6,645 nt of DNA from Chloroflexales bacterium (GCA_013336035.1 JAAXUL010000451.1:1-6645); one strand, 5' to 3'. Shown: positions 1 to 6,429, numbered from the stretch's first letter. Numbers and translations are program-made. Notes: generated by a model from the letters alone, not told the origin.

Positions 1-1291
1 GGTTGGTGTAGTTCGCCTCGTCGGCGATCTCGCTCCAGCTGTAGCTGCGCCGCCCCTCGTCACGCAAATGTCGCGTCCAGGTGCCGCTGTTGAAGTAAAG
101 GCCCTGCCGGCCGTCCGAAAGCTCGATCGGCTCCACATACCCATCGATCGGGCCGTGGGTGTGGCCCATGATCACGGTCCGTAGCGACGGGTCCGACTCC
201 AGGGACTCGCGCGCCGCGGTTCTGTAGGCGTCCTCTGCCCCGCCGCCGCCAAGCACCACCTCGCCGCCAGGCACTACCGTGATGTCATCGAGGCTCAGGG
301 GCGGCGCGGCGCCGCTCAGCAGCGCGCCCAGCTCTGTCGGGGTTGCCCCCCGCAGCACACGCTCGAACTCTGCCCGCGCCTCTGTGTCTGCCAGCTGCGC
401 CAACACCGCCGCCTGGAGCGCAGGGTCGGCGATCGCCGCCGCCACCGCCTCGGCGTCAGGCTCCGGCACTACCTCGTCCCCCTGCTCGCCGGCCCCGCCC
501 AGCAGCGGCGGGAGCCCGCTTGTTAACAGGAAGCGCACGACCAGCGCCACAGCTGTGGCTGTGAAAAGGAAGTCGTTGCGCATGCCCAGCTGCACCACGC
601 GCATAATCGGCTTCACATTATCGATAAACCAGCGCTCGCGCTCGAGCCGGTTGTAGACCTTGTCTACGAACAGCGTGCCCCAGCAGCGCTTGAGCCGCCG
701 GTTCCCATATTGGTCAAGGCCAAACGGCTGGCTCATCTGGTCGCCAAACCTGTTGGCCCGATCATGCTCGTGCCCGTGCTCGATATAGACCCGGCCTTGC
801 TCGCCGCGCCCGAGCGTATAGCTGTACTCGACAAGCCTCAGGTCGCCGCATGACCCGGGCGGGTAGATCGCGTCAAAGACCAGCGCCCACACCCCGTCCC
901 ACAGCAGGTCGATATCGTGATTGCCGGCGATGATCGTGACCGAGTTGCCCTCCATCATAAATCGTCGCAGCGCGTCGAAGATCTTGGGGTGGCCCGACGA
1001 GATCTGCCGCTCTTTGCCCAGGATGACCCTCGTGCGCCTGATTGACTCGGCCTCTGTGCATCCCAGCTGATCTTCGGGCGAGGCGAGGCCGATCTCCGGC
1101 AAGGTCTGACAGTACTCCAGAAAGTCGCCCGCGATGACCAGCTCTACCGGGCTCTTGCCGGTGCCGATGCGGTGGAGAAATTGGGCAAAGTCTTCGTCTG
1201 CCGAGAAATCCTCAAGTGGGTCAAGCTGGCCATTGGGTAGCCAGCCCGGCCCGAGGTGCAGGTCGCTCACTACGTAGACCACCTTGTCCAT
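1..1291 (-). CDS. Metallophosphoesterase (calcineurin-like), C-terminus cut off by window edge
   Basis: This is a two-metal phosphoesterase; 430 codons are readable without a stop before the left edge. All the usual family motifs are visible: SDLHLG (D10, H12), GDFLE (D56), GNHD (N124, H125), HGHEHD (H172, H174) and GHTHG (H377, H379), followed by NSGTW near residue 401. These residues normally bind the two metal ions and the phosphate, so the enzyme looks catalytically intact. It has no signal peptide and should be cytoplasmic. The stretch between HGHEHD and GHTHG is about 200 residues, long for the family. It holds a hydrophobic segment (about 241-262) and an Ala/Glu-rich region (about 267-370). 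The ATG is supported by GAGGAG at 1300-1305, 8 bases upstream. The gene is divergent from the glycosidase. The NSGTW ending and overall layout recall UDP-diacylglucosamine-hydrolase-like phosphoesterases, but the substrate cannot be assigned. Confidence 0.9.
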   Translation of the reverse strand, partial: MDKVVYVVSDLHLGPGWLPNGQLDPLEDFSADEDFAQFLHRIGTGKSPVELVIAGDFLEYCQTLPEIGLASPEDQLGCTEAESIRRTRVILGKERQISSGHPKIFDALRRFMMEGNSVTIIAGNHDIDLLWDGVWALVFDAIYPPGSCGDLRLVEYSYTLGRGEQGRVYIEHGHEHDRANRFGDQMSQPFGLDQYGNRRLKRCWGTLFVDKVYNRLERERWFIDNVKPIMRVVQLGMRNDFLFTATAVALVVRFLLTSGLPPLLGGAGEQGDEVVPEPDAEAVAAAIADPALQAAVLAQLADTEARAEFERVLRGATPTELGALLSGAAPPLSLDDITVVPGGEVVLGGGGAEDAYRTAARESLESDPSLRTVIMGHTHGPIDGYVEPIELSDGRQGLYFNSGTWTRHLRDEGRRSYSWSEIADEANYTN

Positions 1292-1299
1292 GCTCGCCT

Positions 1300-1305
1300 C
1301 TCCTC
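1300..1305 (-). promoter_or_regulatory. Ribosome binding site of the metallophosphoesterase
   Basis: The minus strand reads GAGGAG with 8 bases to the ATG at 1291-1289. This fixes the start of the phosphoesterase; the conserved SDLHLG motif then falls at residues 9-14, as expected for this family. Confidence 0.75.
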
Positions 1306-1313
1306 AATCAGGG

Positions 1314-1341
1314 TTGTGCTGCTGACGCTACGCTCTATGAT
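1314..1341 (+). promoter_or_regulatory. Possible sigma-70-type promoter, perhaps bidirectional
   Basis: TATGAT at 1336-1341 matches the -10 consensus at 5 of 6 positions. TTGTGC at 1314-1319 gives a weak -35 (3 of 6) with a 16-base spacer. The core TATGATA (1336-1342) is symmetric, so the minus strand also reads a 5/6 match, TATCAT, with GGGACC (3 of 6) 17 bases upstream of it at 1360-1365. The site lies between two divergent genes and would give leaders of roughly 110 bases for the glycosidase and 40 bases for the phosphoesterase. The -35 elements are poor, so this is a tentative call. Confidence 0.3.
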
Positions 1342-1404
1342 AGCACGGCGCGCCTCTCTGGTCCCTGGTTCGATGCCTGCGCAGATGCTACACTCTGTGT
1401 GCAC
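1324..1404 (+). repeat. Pair of imperfect direct repeats, 60 bp apart
   Basis: GACGCTACGCTCTATG starts at 1324 and GATGCTACACTCTGTG starts at 1384. They agree at 13 of 16 positions, all three differences are transitions, and both are followed within a few bases by GCAC. They could be duplicated promoter or operator elements in the divergent intergenic region: the first overlaps the TATGAT -10 candidate, and the second contains TACACT (4/6 to a -10). No function is proven. Confidence 0.35.
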
Positions 1405-1431
1405 CCCCCTGGCGTCCGACTAAGTGCCTGA

Positions 1432-1446
1432 TAGCGACTGTTGCTA
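1432..1446. promoter_or_regulatory. Operator-like dyad upstream of the GH31 gene
   Basis: TAGCGACTGTTGCTA is a 15-base inverted repeat with six complementary pairs, one G/T mismatch and a central T. It ends 5 bases before the ribosome binding site and 14 bases before the ATG. A repressor bound here could block expression of the glycosidase operon. It does not match a named operator that I recognise, and the spacing is too tight for a strong RNA hairpin. Confidence 0.3.
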
Positions 1447-1460
1447 GAGATGGAGCGCCT

Positions 1461-4400
1461 ATGTCTCTCAACGACTTCCTCGCCCGCGTTGCCATGCGCG
1501 GCGAGCCACTGCCCGACCCGGCCGCTGTCACTGTCCACGGCGAGTGCCGTGTCACTGTGCTCGCGCCGCGCCTCCTGCGCCTCGAGTGGGCGCCCGGCGC
1601 CGCGCATGATGACCGGCCCACCTACGCCTTCCCGCGCCGCCTCGGGCCGCGCCCCCCGTTCCACCTCTCCGTCGACCGTCAGAGCCTCGCTATCGATACG
1701 GGCGCCCTGCGCCTTACCCGCGAGGGCCTCGCCGGACCCTTCACCGCCGAGAATACCCGCATCGACCTTGAGGTCGCGGGCGCCACCGTCTCCTGGCGCC
1801 CGGGCGCCCCCGACCCCCTGAACCTTCGTGGCGCCCGCCGCACCCTCGATGGCTGCCGCGGCGAGGCCGCCCTCGACCCTGGCATCCTCTCCCGCTCCGG
1901 CTGGGCGTTCCACGACGATAGCGATGCCGTCCGCTTTGACCCTGACACGGGCTGGGTCCAGCCTCGCCCCGCTGATCCCCTCCAGGACTGGTACTTCTTT
2001 GGCTACGGCCACGACTACACCGCGGCCCTGGCCGACTACGCTCGCTTTGGCGGCTCCAGCCCGCTGATCCCCCGCTGGGCCCTCGGCACATGGTGGTCCC
2101 GCTACTGGGCCTATAGCGAGCAGGATCTCCGCGGCCTCGTCGCCGAGTTCGCCGCCCAGGGCTTCCCCCTCGACACCCTCGTCATTGACATGGACTGGCA
2201 TACACCCCACGGCTGGACCGGCTACACCTGGAACCGTGATCTCTTCCCCGACCCTTCGGCCTTTCTCGGCTGGCTCCGCGATCAGGGCCTCCACACCACG
2301 CTCAACCTTCACCCAGCCCAGGGCGTCCAGCCCCACGAGGAGGCCCACCCCGCCTTTGTCGCCGCGCTGGGCGCCGACCCCGCGCTGGGCGTGCTATTCT
2401 GCATCAGCGACGCGGCCTTCGCCCGCAGCTACTTCGAGCTGCTCCACCACCCCCTCGAGGACCAGGGCGTCGACTTCTGGTGGATGGACTGGCAGCAGGG
2501 CCGCTCGTGCGAGCTCCCCGGCCTCGACCCGCTGCCCTGGCTCAACCACCTTCACTACCACGATCTGCGTCGCCGGCCCGGCCTCCGGCCTATGATCTTC
2601 TCGCGCTGGGGCGGCCTCGGCAACCACCGCTACCCGATCGGCTTTTCGGGCGACACCTACGCCACCTGGGAGGCGCTGCGCTTCCAGCCGTACTTCACCG
2701 CCACGGCCGCAAACGTCCTCTACGGCTGGTGGAGCCACGACATCGGCGGCCACTTCGGCGTCTGCGAGCCCGAGCTCTTCGCCCGCTGGGTACAGCTCGG
2801 CGCCCTCGGCCCTGTCCTGCGCCTGCACGCGACAAAAGACCCCGCCGCCGAGCGTCGCCCCTGGGCGTTCCCGCCCGCTGTCCGCGACGTCGCCCGCGAC
2901 GCCTTTACGGCCCGCTACGAGCTTCTCCCCTATCTCTACACGCTCGCCAGGGTGCACCACGACCAGGCCCTCGCCCCATGTCGGCCGCTCTACTATGGCT
3001 GGCCGGACGCCGAGGCCGCCTACACGGCCCGCGAGCAGTATCAGCTCGGCGACCAGCTCATCGTCGCCCCGATCATCCAGCCCGCCGCCCAGCCCTCGGG
3101 GCTCGCCTCGGCCGATGTCTGGGTGCCCCCGGGCGAGTGGGTCGAGCGCACCACGGGCGAGCTGCTGCGCGGGCCGGCCTGGGCCCGCCTCGTCGGCGAC
3201 CTCTCAGCGCTGCCCCAGCTCGTACGCGCCGGCGGCATCTTGCCTCTCGCCCCCGCCACACCCCGCAGCCACCAGCAGCCGACCGACCAGCTCACCCTCG
3301 CCGTCTTCCCAGGCCCCCGGGGCGACTTCCGCCTCTATGAGGACGATGGGGTCAGCGAGCTGTACCTGGACGGCCAGAGCGAGTGGACCCCTATTACGCT
3401 GCTGACCAGCCCCGACGGGCTCCGCGCCGAGCTTGTTATCGGCCCCTCCGAAGGCCGCTGTGATGCCCTCCCTGTGGAGCGGGCCTACACCGTCCGCCTC
3501 GAGTTCACCCGCCGCCCGCTAGCTGTGCGCCTGGACGCCGCTGAACATAACGAGTGGGACTATGACGAGGCGGGTAGGCGCCTCAGCATTACGATCCCGG
3601 CCCGCCCCAAGCGCGCTCCGGTCACGTTAGCGGTCGAGGCCGCCAAGCCCCTCGGCCTGCTCGGCGAGGACAGCAATATCAGGCTGAGGTCGGCCGATGC
3701 GCGCCGGCTGCTGGGCCTCCCTCAGACGTCGCCTCTGGGGCAGGACTGGTGGCGCGAGCTGGGTGAGAATCCCGCCCTCTGGTACGGCTCTGCCGAGCGC
3801 GCTGAGCTGCTTGAGGCAGCGCTTTCCGGGGCGACCGATGCTCACCGCAGCGCCCTTGCGCGCCTCGGCGGCCCCTTTGTCCACGTCTACGAGCACACCA
3901 CGCCCGAGGACGCCTCACGCTCCCTCGGCACCCTGGTGATCGCGGCCCCCGGCGATGACACGCCCGTCGGCGTCGCCGGCATCTGGCGCATCGTCGGGCC
4001 CGAGGGCCACAGCGAGCGCCCGTTCGACTTGGGCGAGCTCCGCGCCGACGCCATCATTGCCGCGCCATTCGCCTGGGGCCACGATGTCGCCACGCGCCGC
4101 TGGTCCCTCGACCTGCGCCTCGGCTGGCGTGGCCGCGAGCTAGCCTACACCTTCACCGCTCAGACGCTCTTCCCGACCATCGGCGCATGGCGCACCATGG
4201 CCACCACGGCCAGCCAGGCCTACCCGGTTGAGCAGATCCTCGACGACGCCGGCGCGCCGCGCGACGACCGGCCCTGGGCCATCGCCACCCACACGCCCGC
4301 GCACAGCGAGTTCCAGAACCTCACCGAGCGCTACAACGTGCCCCTGAGCCACTACGCGTACGCCTCTAGGGGCGCCGACATGATCGGCTACGCCGCCGCG

Positions 4401-4712
4401 GCGCTCACGAGCCCGGATGCGCGCAGCATCCGCGTCGCCTACCAGTCGCCCCGCCCCGCCCGGGTCTACCTCAATGGCGTCGAGCTCGTCACCGAGAGCT
4501 TCGCCGACAGCCAGGCCTTGCGGCTCAACCGCGACTGGTCGCGCACGGCGCCCGCTCATCTCCGCCGGGGGGCCAACCACCTGCTCATCGTCACCGACTA
4601 CCTGGGCGCAGACGCGCCATGGCGCTGGTTTCTGCACGCCATGGTCCTCGGCTCCGACGGGCTGCCTGCCCCCGACCTCGCCATCGGCATGCCGGGCGCC
4701 ATGCTAGAATAG
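1461..4712 (+). CDS. Family GH31 alpha-glycosidase (alpha-glucosidase/alpha-xylosidase type) with long C-terminal extension
   Basis: This is a 1083-residue retaining alpha-glycoside hydrolase, probably cytoplasmic as it has no signal peptide. Residues 1 to about 200 form a beta-rich N-terminal domain. The catalytic barrel begins near IPRWALGTWWSRYW and carries IDMDWH (242-247), FWWMDWQQG (nucleophile D343), GFSGDTYATW (acid/base D398), SHDIGGHFG (425-433) and RLH (454-456). After GDQLIVAPI (near 530) come beta domains including LYEDDG (625-630), as in the DUF5110 region. About 370 further residues follow, predicted beta-sandwich, ending in a jelly-roll-like part with ARVYLNG (1000-1006) and RRGANHLLIV (1035-1044) that resembles sugar-binding domains of other glycosidases. 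The residues after the nucleophile are WQQ instead of the common MNE, so substrate preference should not be copied from classical alpha-glucosidases. The ATG has GGAG at 1452-1455, 5 bases upstream. It is probably the first gene of an operon with the sortase. Confidence 0.92.
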   Translation: MSLNDFLARVAMRGEPLPDPAAVTVHGECRVTVLAPRLLRLEWAPGAAHDDRPTYAFPRRLGPRPPFHLSVDRQSLAIDTGALRLTREGLAGPFTAENTRIDLEVAGATVSWRPGAPDPLNLRGARRTLDGCRGEAALDPGILSRSGWAFHDDSDAVRFDPDTGWVQPRPADPLQDWYFFGYGHDYTAALADYARFGGSSPLIPRWALGTWWSRYWAYSEQDLRGLVAEFAAQGFPLDTLVIDMDWHTPHGWTGYTWNRDLFPDPSAFLGWLRDQGLHTTLNLHPAQGVQPHEEAHPAFVAALGADPALGVLFCISDAAFARSYFELLHHPLEDQGVDFWWMDWQQGRSCELPGLDPLPWLNHLHYHDLRRRPGLRPMIFSRWGGLGNHRYPIGFSGDTYATWEALRFQPYFTATAANVLYGWWSHDIGGHFGVCEPELFARWVQLGALGPVLRLHATKDPAAERRPWAFPPAVRDVARDAFTARYELLPYLYTLARVHHDQALAPCRPLYYGWPDAEAAYTAREQYQLGDQLIVAPIIQPAAQPSGLASADVWVPPGEWVERTTGELLRGPAWARLVGDLSALPQLVRAGGILPLAPATPRSHQQPTDQLTLAVFPGPRGDFRLYEDDGVSELYLDGQSEWTPITLLTSPDGLRAELVIGPSEGRCDALPVERAYTVRLEFTRRPLAVRLDAAEHNEWDYDEAGRRLSITIPARPKRAPVTLAVEAAKPLGLLGEDSNIRLRSADARRLLGLPQTSPLGQDWWRELGENPALWYGSAERAELLEAALSGATDAHRSALARLGGPFVHVYEHTTPEDASRSLGTLVIAAPGDDTPVGVAGIWRIVGPEGHSERPFDLGELRADAIIAAPFAWGHDVATRRWSLDLRLGWRGRELAYTFTAQTLFPTIGAWRTMATTASQAYPVEQILDDAGAPRDDRPWAIATHTPAHSEFQNLTERYNVPLSHYAYASRGADMIGYAAAALTSPDARSIRVAYQSPRPARVYLNGVELVTESFADSQALRLNRDWSRTAPAHLRRGANHLLIVTDYLGADAPWRWFLHAMVLGSDGLPAPDLAIGMPGAMLE

Positions 4713-4724
4713 GTGACAAACAGT

Positions 4725-4774
4725 GGTGGGCGAGCGCTCCCCCGGGCGCCCCCCTGTAGTCGGATACTCCCACC
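4725..4774 (+). other. Possible leader stem next to the sortase ribosome binding site
   Basis: GGTGGG at 4725-4730 is complementary to CCCACC at 4769-4774, which directly abuts the GGAG ribosome binding site at 4775-4778. The enclosed 38 bases include the self-complementary GAGCGCTC (4732-4739). Folding could limit access to the sortase start. There is no T-run, so this is not an intrinsic terminator. In DNA this GC-rich a 6-bp stem may be chance. Confidence 0.2.
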
Positions 4775-4778
4775 GGAG
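4775..4778 (+). promoter_or_regulatory. Ribosome binding site deciding the sortase GTG start
   Basis: GGAG lies 6 bases before the GTG at 4785. The open frame reaches back to a GTG at 4713, but that codon directly follows the glycosidase stop and would put 24 extra residues, rich in Pro and Arg, ahead of an otherwise ideal signal peptide. The downstream GTG is therefore preferred. Confidence 0.7.
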
Positions 4779-4784
4779 CAAACT

Positions 4785-5861
4785 GTGAGACGCCTCCTCC
4801 GCGCCGCGCTGCTGATCCTGGGCCTGATCGCTCTGGCGCCCGTGCCTGCCAGCGCCAACACCCGCGCCGGCACGCCCGTCTATTTTCGCGAGACAGGCCA
4901 CACACTCGCCTACAGCTTCCGCGAGTTCTACGATGCTCAGGGCGGCCTACCCATCTTCGGCCTCCCGCTCACCGAGGTCTTTATCGAAGATGGCCGCCCA
5001 GTCCAGTACTTCGAGCGGGCCCGCCTCGAGTGGCACGGCGACCTTGGCCTTGTGCAGGCCGGCCACCTCGGGCGCTTGGCTGCCGAGAGCTATAGTGACC
5101 ACCCGGCCTTCGCCCGCGTCGCCAGCGCTCCGCAGGGCGGGGTCTTCTTCGACGCGACCGGGCACACGCTTGCCGGCCCTTTCCTGAGCTTCTGGCGGCG
5201 CGGCAGCCTCGACGCCTTCGGCTTCCCCATCTCCGAGCCCTTCGAGGAGCTGAACGGCCAGGACGGGCGCCTCTACACCGTGCAGTACTTTGAGCGGGCT
5301 CGCTTCGAGCTTCACCCCGAGATCTCGCCGGCCAGCGCGGGCCCGACGTGCTGCGCGCCGGTCGTGCTCCTCGGCCACCTTGGACGTCAGCACCTCGACG
5401 CCGCCCCGCCCCCCGAGGCCGCCCTTAGCCCTGTCGATGCGGCGTCACGCGCGTGGGACAGCGTGCGCCCGGCCAGGGTGCGTGTGCCGCGCATCGGCAT
5501 CGACACCGCTGTGGTCAGCGCCGGCTTCTCATTGGGCCAGTGGGACGTGCCGCGACACACCGCGGTCCACTACTGGCCCATTGCCGGCTATCCCGGCACC
5601 CCCGGCAACATCGTCCTCGCCGGCCACGTCGGCTACCCGGGCGAGATCTTCAACCGGCTCCCTGCCGCGCAGCCTGGCGATGAGATCTTTGTTACCGCCG
5701 GCGGGCAAGAGCGGCGCTACATCGTGCACGAGGTGCTCACCTTGCTGCCCACCGCCACCTGGGTGATGGCCCCTACTCACGACGAGCAGCTGACCCTCAT
5801 CACCTGCGTCCCGATCGGCGTCTACTCTCACCGTCTGATCGTCCGCGCCAGCCCGGGGTAG
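4785..5861 (+). CDS. Secreted sortase with two N-terminal LGFP-like repeats
   Basis: This 358-residue extracytoplasmic cysteine transpeptidase starts with a signal peptide: RR at 2-3, a hydrophobic core to about 18, and an ASA-N cleavage site after A24. Two tandem repeats follow (about 33-101 and 121-203), each with TGHTLA, a GGLPIFGLPLTE or GSLDAFGFPISE segment, QYFERARxE and GHLGR. They resemble LGFP-type wall-associated repeats. After a Pro/Ala-rich linker, the sortase domain (about 227-358) has its catalytic triad in place: H281 in LAGHVGY, C341 in TLITC and R350 in HRLIVRA. No C-terminal transmembrane helix or anchor is present, so after cleavage the protein would be free or held through its repeats. 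Vicinal cysteines C189-C190 sit at the end of repeat 2. The class could be D, E or F; I cannot decide. It lies 72 bp after the glycosidase and 43 bp before a membrane protein. No LPXTG substrate is seen here. Confidence 0.88.
   Translation: MRRLLRAALLILGLIALAPVPASANTRAGTPVYFRETGHTLAYSFREFYDAQGGLPIFGLPLTEVFIEDGRPVQYFERARLEWHGDLGLVQAGHLGRLAAESYSDHPAFARVASAPQGGVFFDATGHTLAGPFLSFWRRGSLDAFGFPISEPFEELNGQDGRLYTVQYFERARFELHPEISPASAGPTCCAPVVLLGHLGRQHLDAAPPPEAALSPVDAASRAWDSVRPARVRVPRIGIDTAVVSAGFSLGQWDVPRHTAVHYWPIAGYPGTPGNIVLAGHVGYPGEIFNRLPAAQPGDEIFVTAGGQERRYIVHEVLTLLPTATWVMAPTHDEQLTLITCVPIGVYSHRLIVRASPG
4881..5393 (+). repeat. Two coding repeats within the sortase gene
   Basis: Codons 33-101 (4881-5087) and 121-203 (5145-5393) encode two copies of one domain. 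The shared order is an aromatic residue, TGHTLA, F-x-x-F-aromatic, G-x-L-x-x-FG-x-P-[LI]-[TS]-E, QYFERAR-[LF]-E and GHLGR. Copy 2 is longer because of an insertion between the QYFERARFELHPE and GHLG parts (CC at 189-190). The divergence at DNA level shows an old duplication, not a recent one. Confidence 0.75.
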
Positions 5862-5904
5862 AGCGTATCATACGGCGCCTCAGGCGTCAGAGCGAGGAAT
5901 ACCC

Positions 5905-6387
5905 ATGCAACAGAACCGCCGCGGTGGCAATAGCTGGATCGGCTGGCTGATCTTTATCTTTCTCGTCTTCGGGTCGCGCTTCCTGCCACCTATCGCCGGC
6001 TGGCTCTCACAAGCCACAGGGCTGCCAATCTCGGTCCCTCTGATCATCGCAGCGGTGGTCGGGCTCGGCGTGGTCGCCAGTATCGTCAGCTCGGTCGTCC
6101 AGGAGATCAACAAGAACCGTGACACGGGCCAGAATGGCCTGCCCACAGGCCTGCCACCTGCGCTCCCCCCGCGCCCTGCCGCACCGCCCACACCGCCGGC
6201 CCGGCCGCCCTCCGCGCGCATCGAGGGCACTGCCCCCATGAGCCTCCCCTCAGCCGAGCAGCGGCTCCCTGGCCCACCAAGCTTCGAGCCGATCATCAAC
6301 CCCCGCGTCCTCACGCTCGGCATTATCGGCCTTGTGATCATCGGCGGATTCTTTTTCCTGGCCCTGCTCATCGCGGGCGCATTGTAG
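5905..6387 (+). CDS. Small membrane protein with three predicted helices and a Pro-rich linker, function unknown
   Basis: I do not recognise this 160-residue protein. It shows a basic N-terminus (NRRGGNS), a first hydrophobic segment at about 11-33, a second at about 42-65, then a charged QEINKNRD stretch. Next comes a roughly 60-residue Pro/Ala-rich linker (about 74-133), and a third hydrophobic segment (135-160) ends exactly at the C-terminus. By the positive-inside rule the N-terminus and the Pro-rich linker would be cytoplasmic and the C-terminal end outside. AGGA at 5895-5898, 6 bases before the ATG, supports the start. It follows the sortase by 43 bp with no clear terminator, so it is probably its operon partner and could be a membrane partner of the secreted sortase, but that is only inference from position. 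There is no LPXTG signal and no positively charged C-terminal tail. Confidence 0.8.
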   Translation: MQQNRRGGNSWIGWLIFIFLVFGSRFLPPIAGWLSQATGLPISVPLIIAAVVGLGVVASIVSSVVQEINKNRDTGQNGLPTGLPPALPPRPAAPPTPPARPPSARIEGTAPMSLPSAEQRLPGPPSFEPIINPRVLTLGIIGLVIIGGFFFLALLIAGAL

Positions 6388-6388
6388 T

Positions 6389-6419
6389 GCGGGCACAGCC
6401 TGCGGGCTGCCCGCTTGTT
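6389..6419 (+). terminator. Intrinsic terminator after the sortase operon
   Basis: GCGGGC (6389-6394) pairs with GCCCGC (6409-6414), and AGCC (6397-6400) pairs with GGCT (6405-6408) around the loop TGCG. AC at 6395-6396 is a bulge. TTGTT follows at 6415-6419. The hairpin begins one base after the stop codon of the small membrane protein. The T-run is short, so termination may be partial. Confidence 0.65.
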
Positions 6420-6429
6420 ACACAAGGCT

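Noticed and set aside
279..656. 125-codon plus-strand frame in the left part of the window
   Set aside because: It is Ser/Ala-rich and antisense to the metallophosphoesterase, whose conserved motifs on both sides show that the minus-strand frame is the real one.
1335..2348. 337-codon open frame on the minus strand opposite the GH31 gene
   Set aside because: It lies antisense to a strongly supported GH31 coding region, has low-complexity Gly/Ala/Glu/Val composition and no recognisable motif. Such frames are common by-products of GC-rich codon use.
2480..3340. 286-codon plus-strand frame inside the GH31 gene
   Set aside because: It is very rich in Arg, Pro and Ala, overlaps the catalytic domain in another frame and shows no domain signature.
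4713..4784. Longer sortase start at GTG 4713
   Set aside because: It would precede the signal peptide with 24 Pro/Arg-rich residues and has no ribosome binding site of its own; GTG 4785 has both GGAG and a proper signal peptide.
4710..4784. Stop-codon read-through fusing GH31 to the sortase
   Set aside because: The two genes share a frame with only TAG 4710-4712 between them. However, a signal peptide in the middle of a cytoplasmic enzyme makes no sense, and the sortase has its own ribosome binding site. A stop-free stretch of 24 codons is unremarkable in GC-rich DNA.
5874..5888. Hairpin GGCGCC-TCA-GGCGTC as a terminator after the sortase
   Set aside because: It has a short stem with one G/T pair and no following T-run; the next bases lead straight into the ribosome binding site of the membrane protein gene.
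6139..6159. LPTG in the small membrane protein as a sortase sorting signal
   Set aside because: It lacks the residue between P and T required for LPXTG, lies in a Pro-rich linker predicted to be cytoplasmic, and the C-terminal helix has no basic tail.
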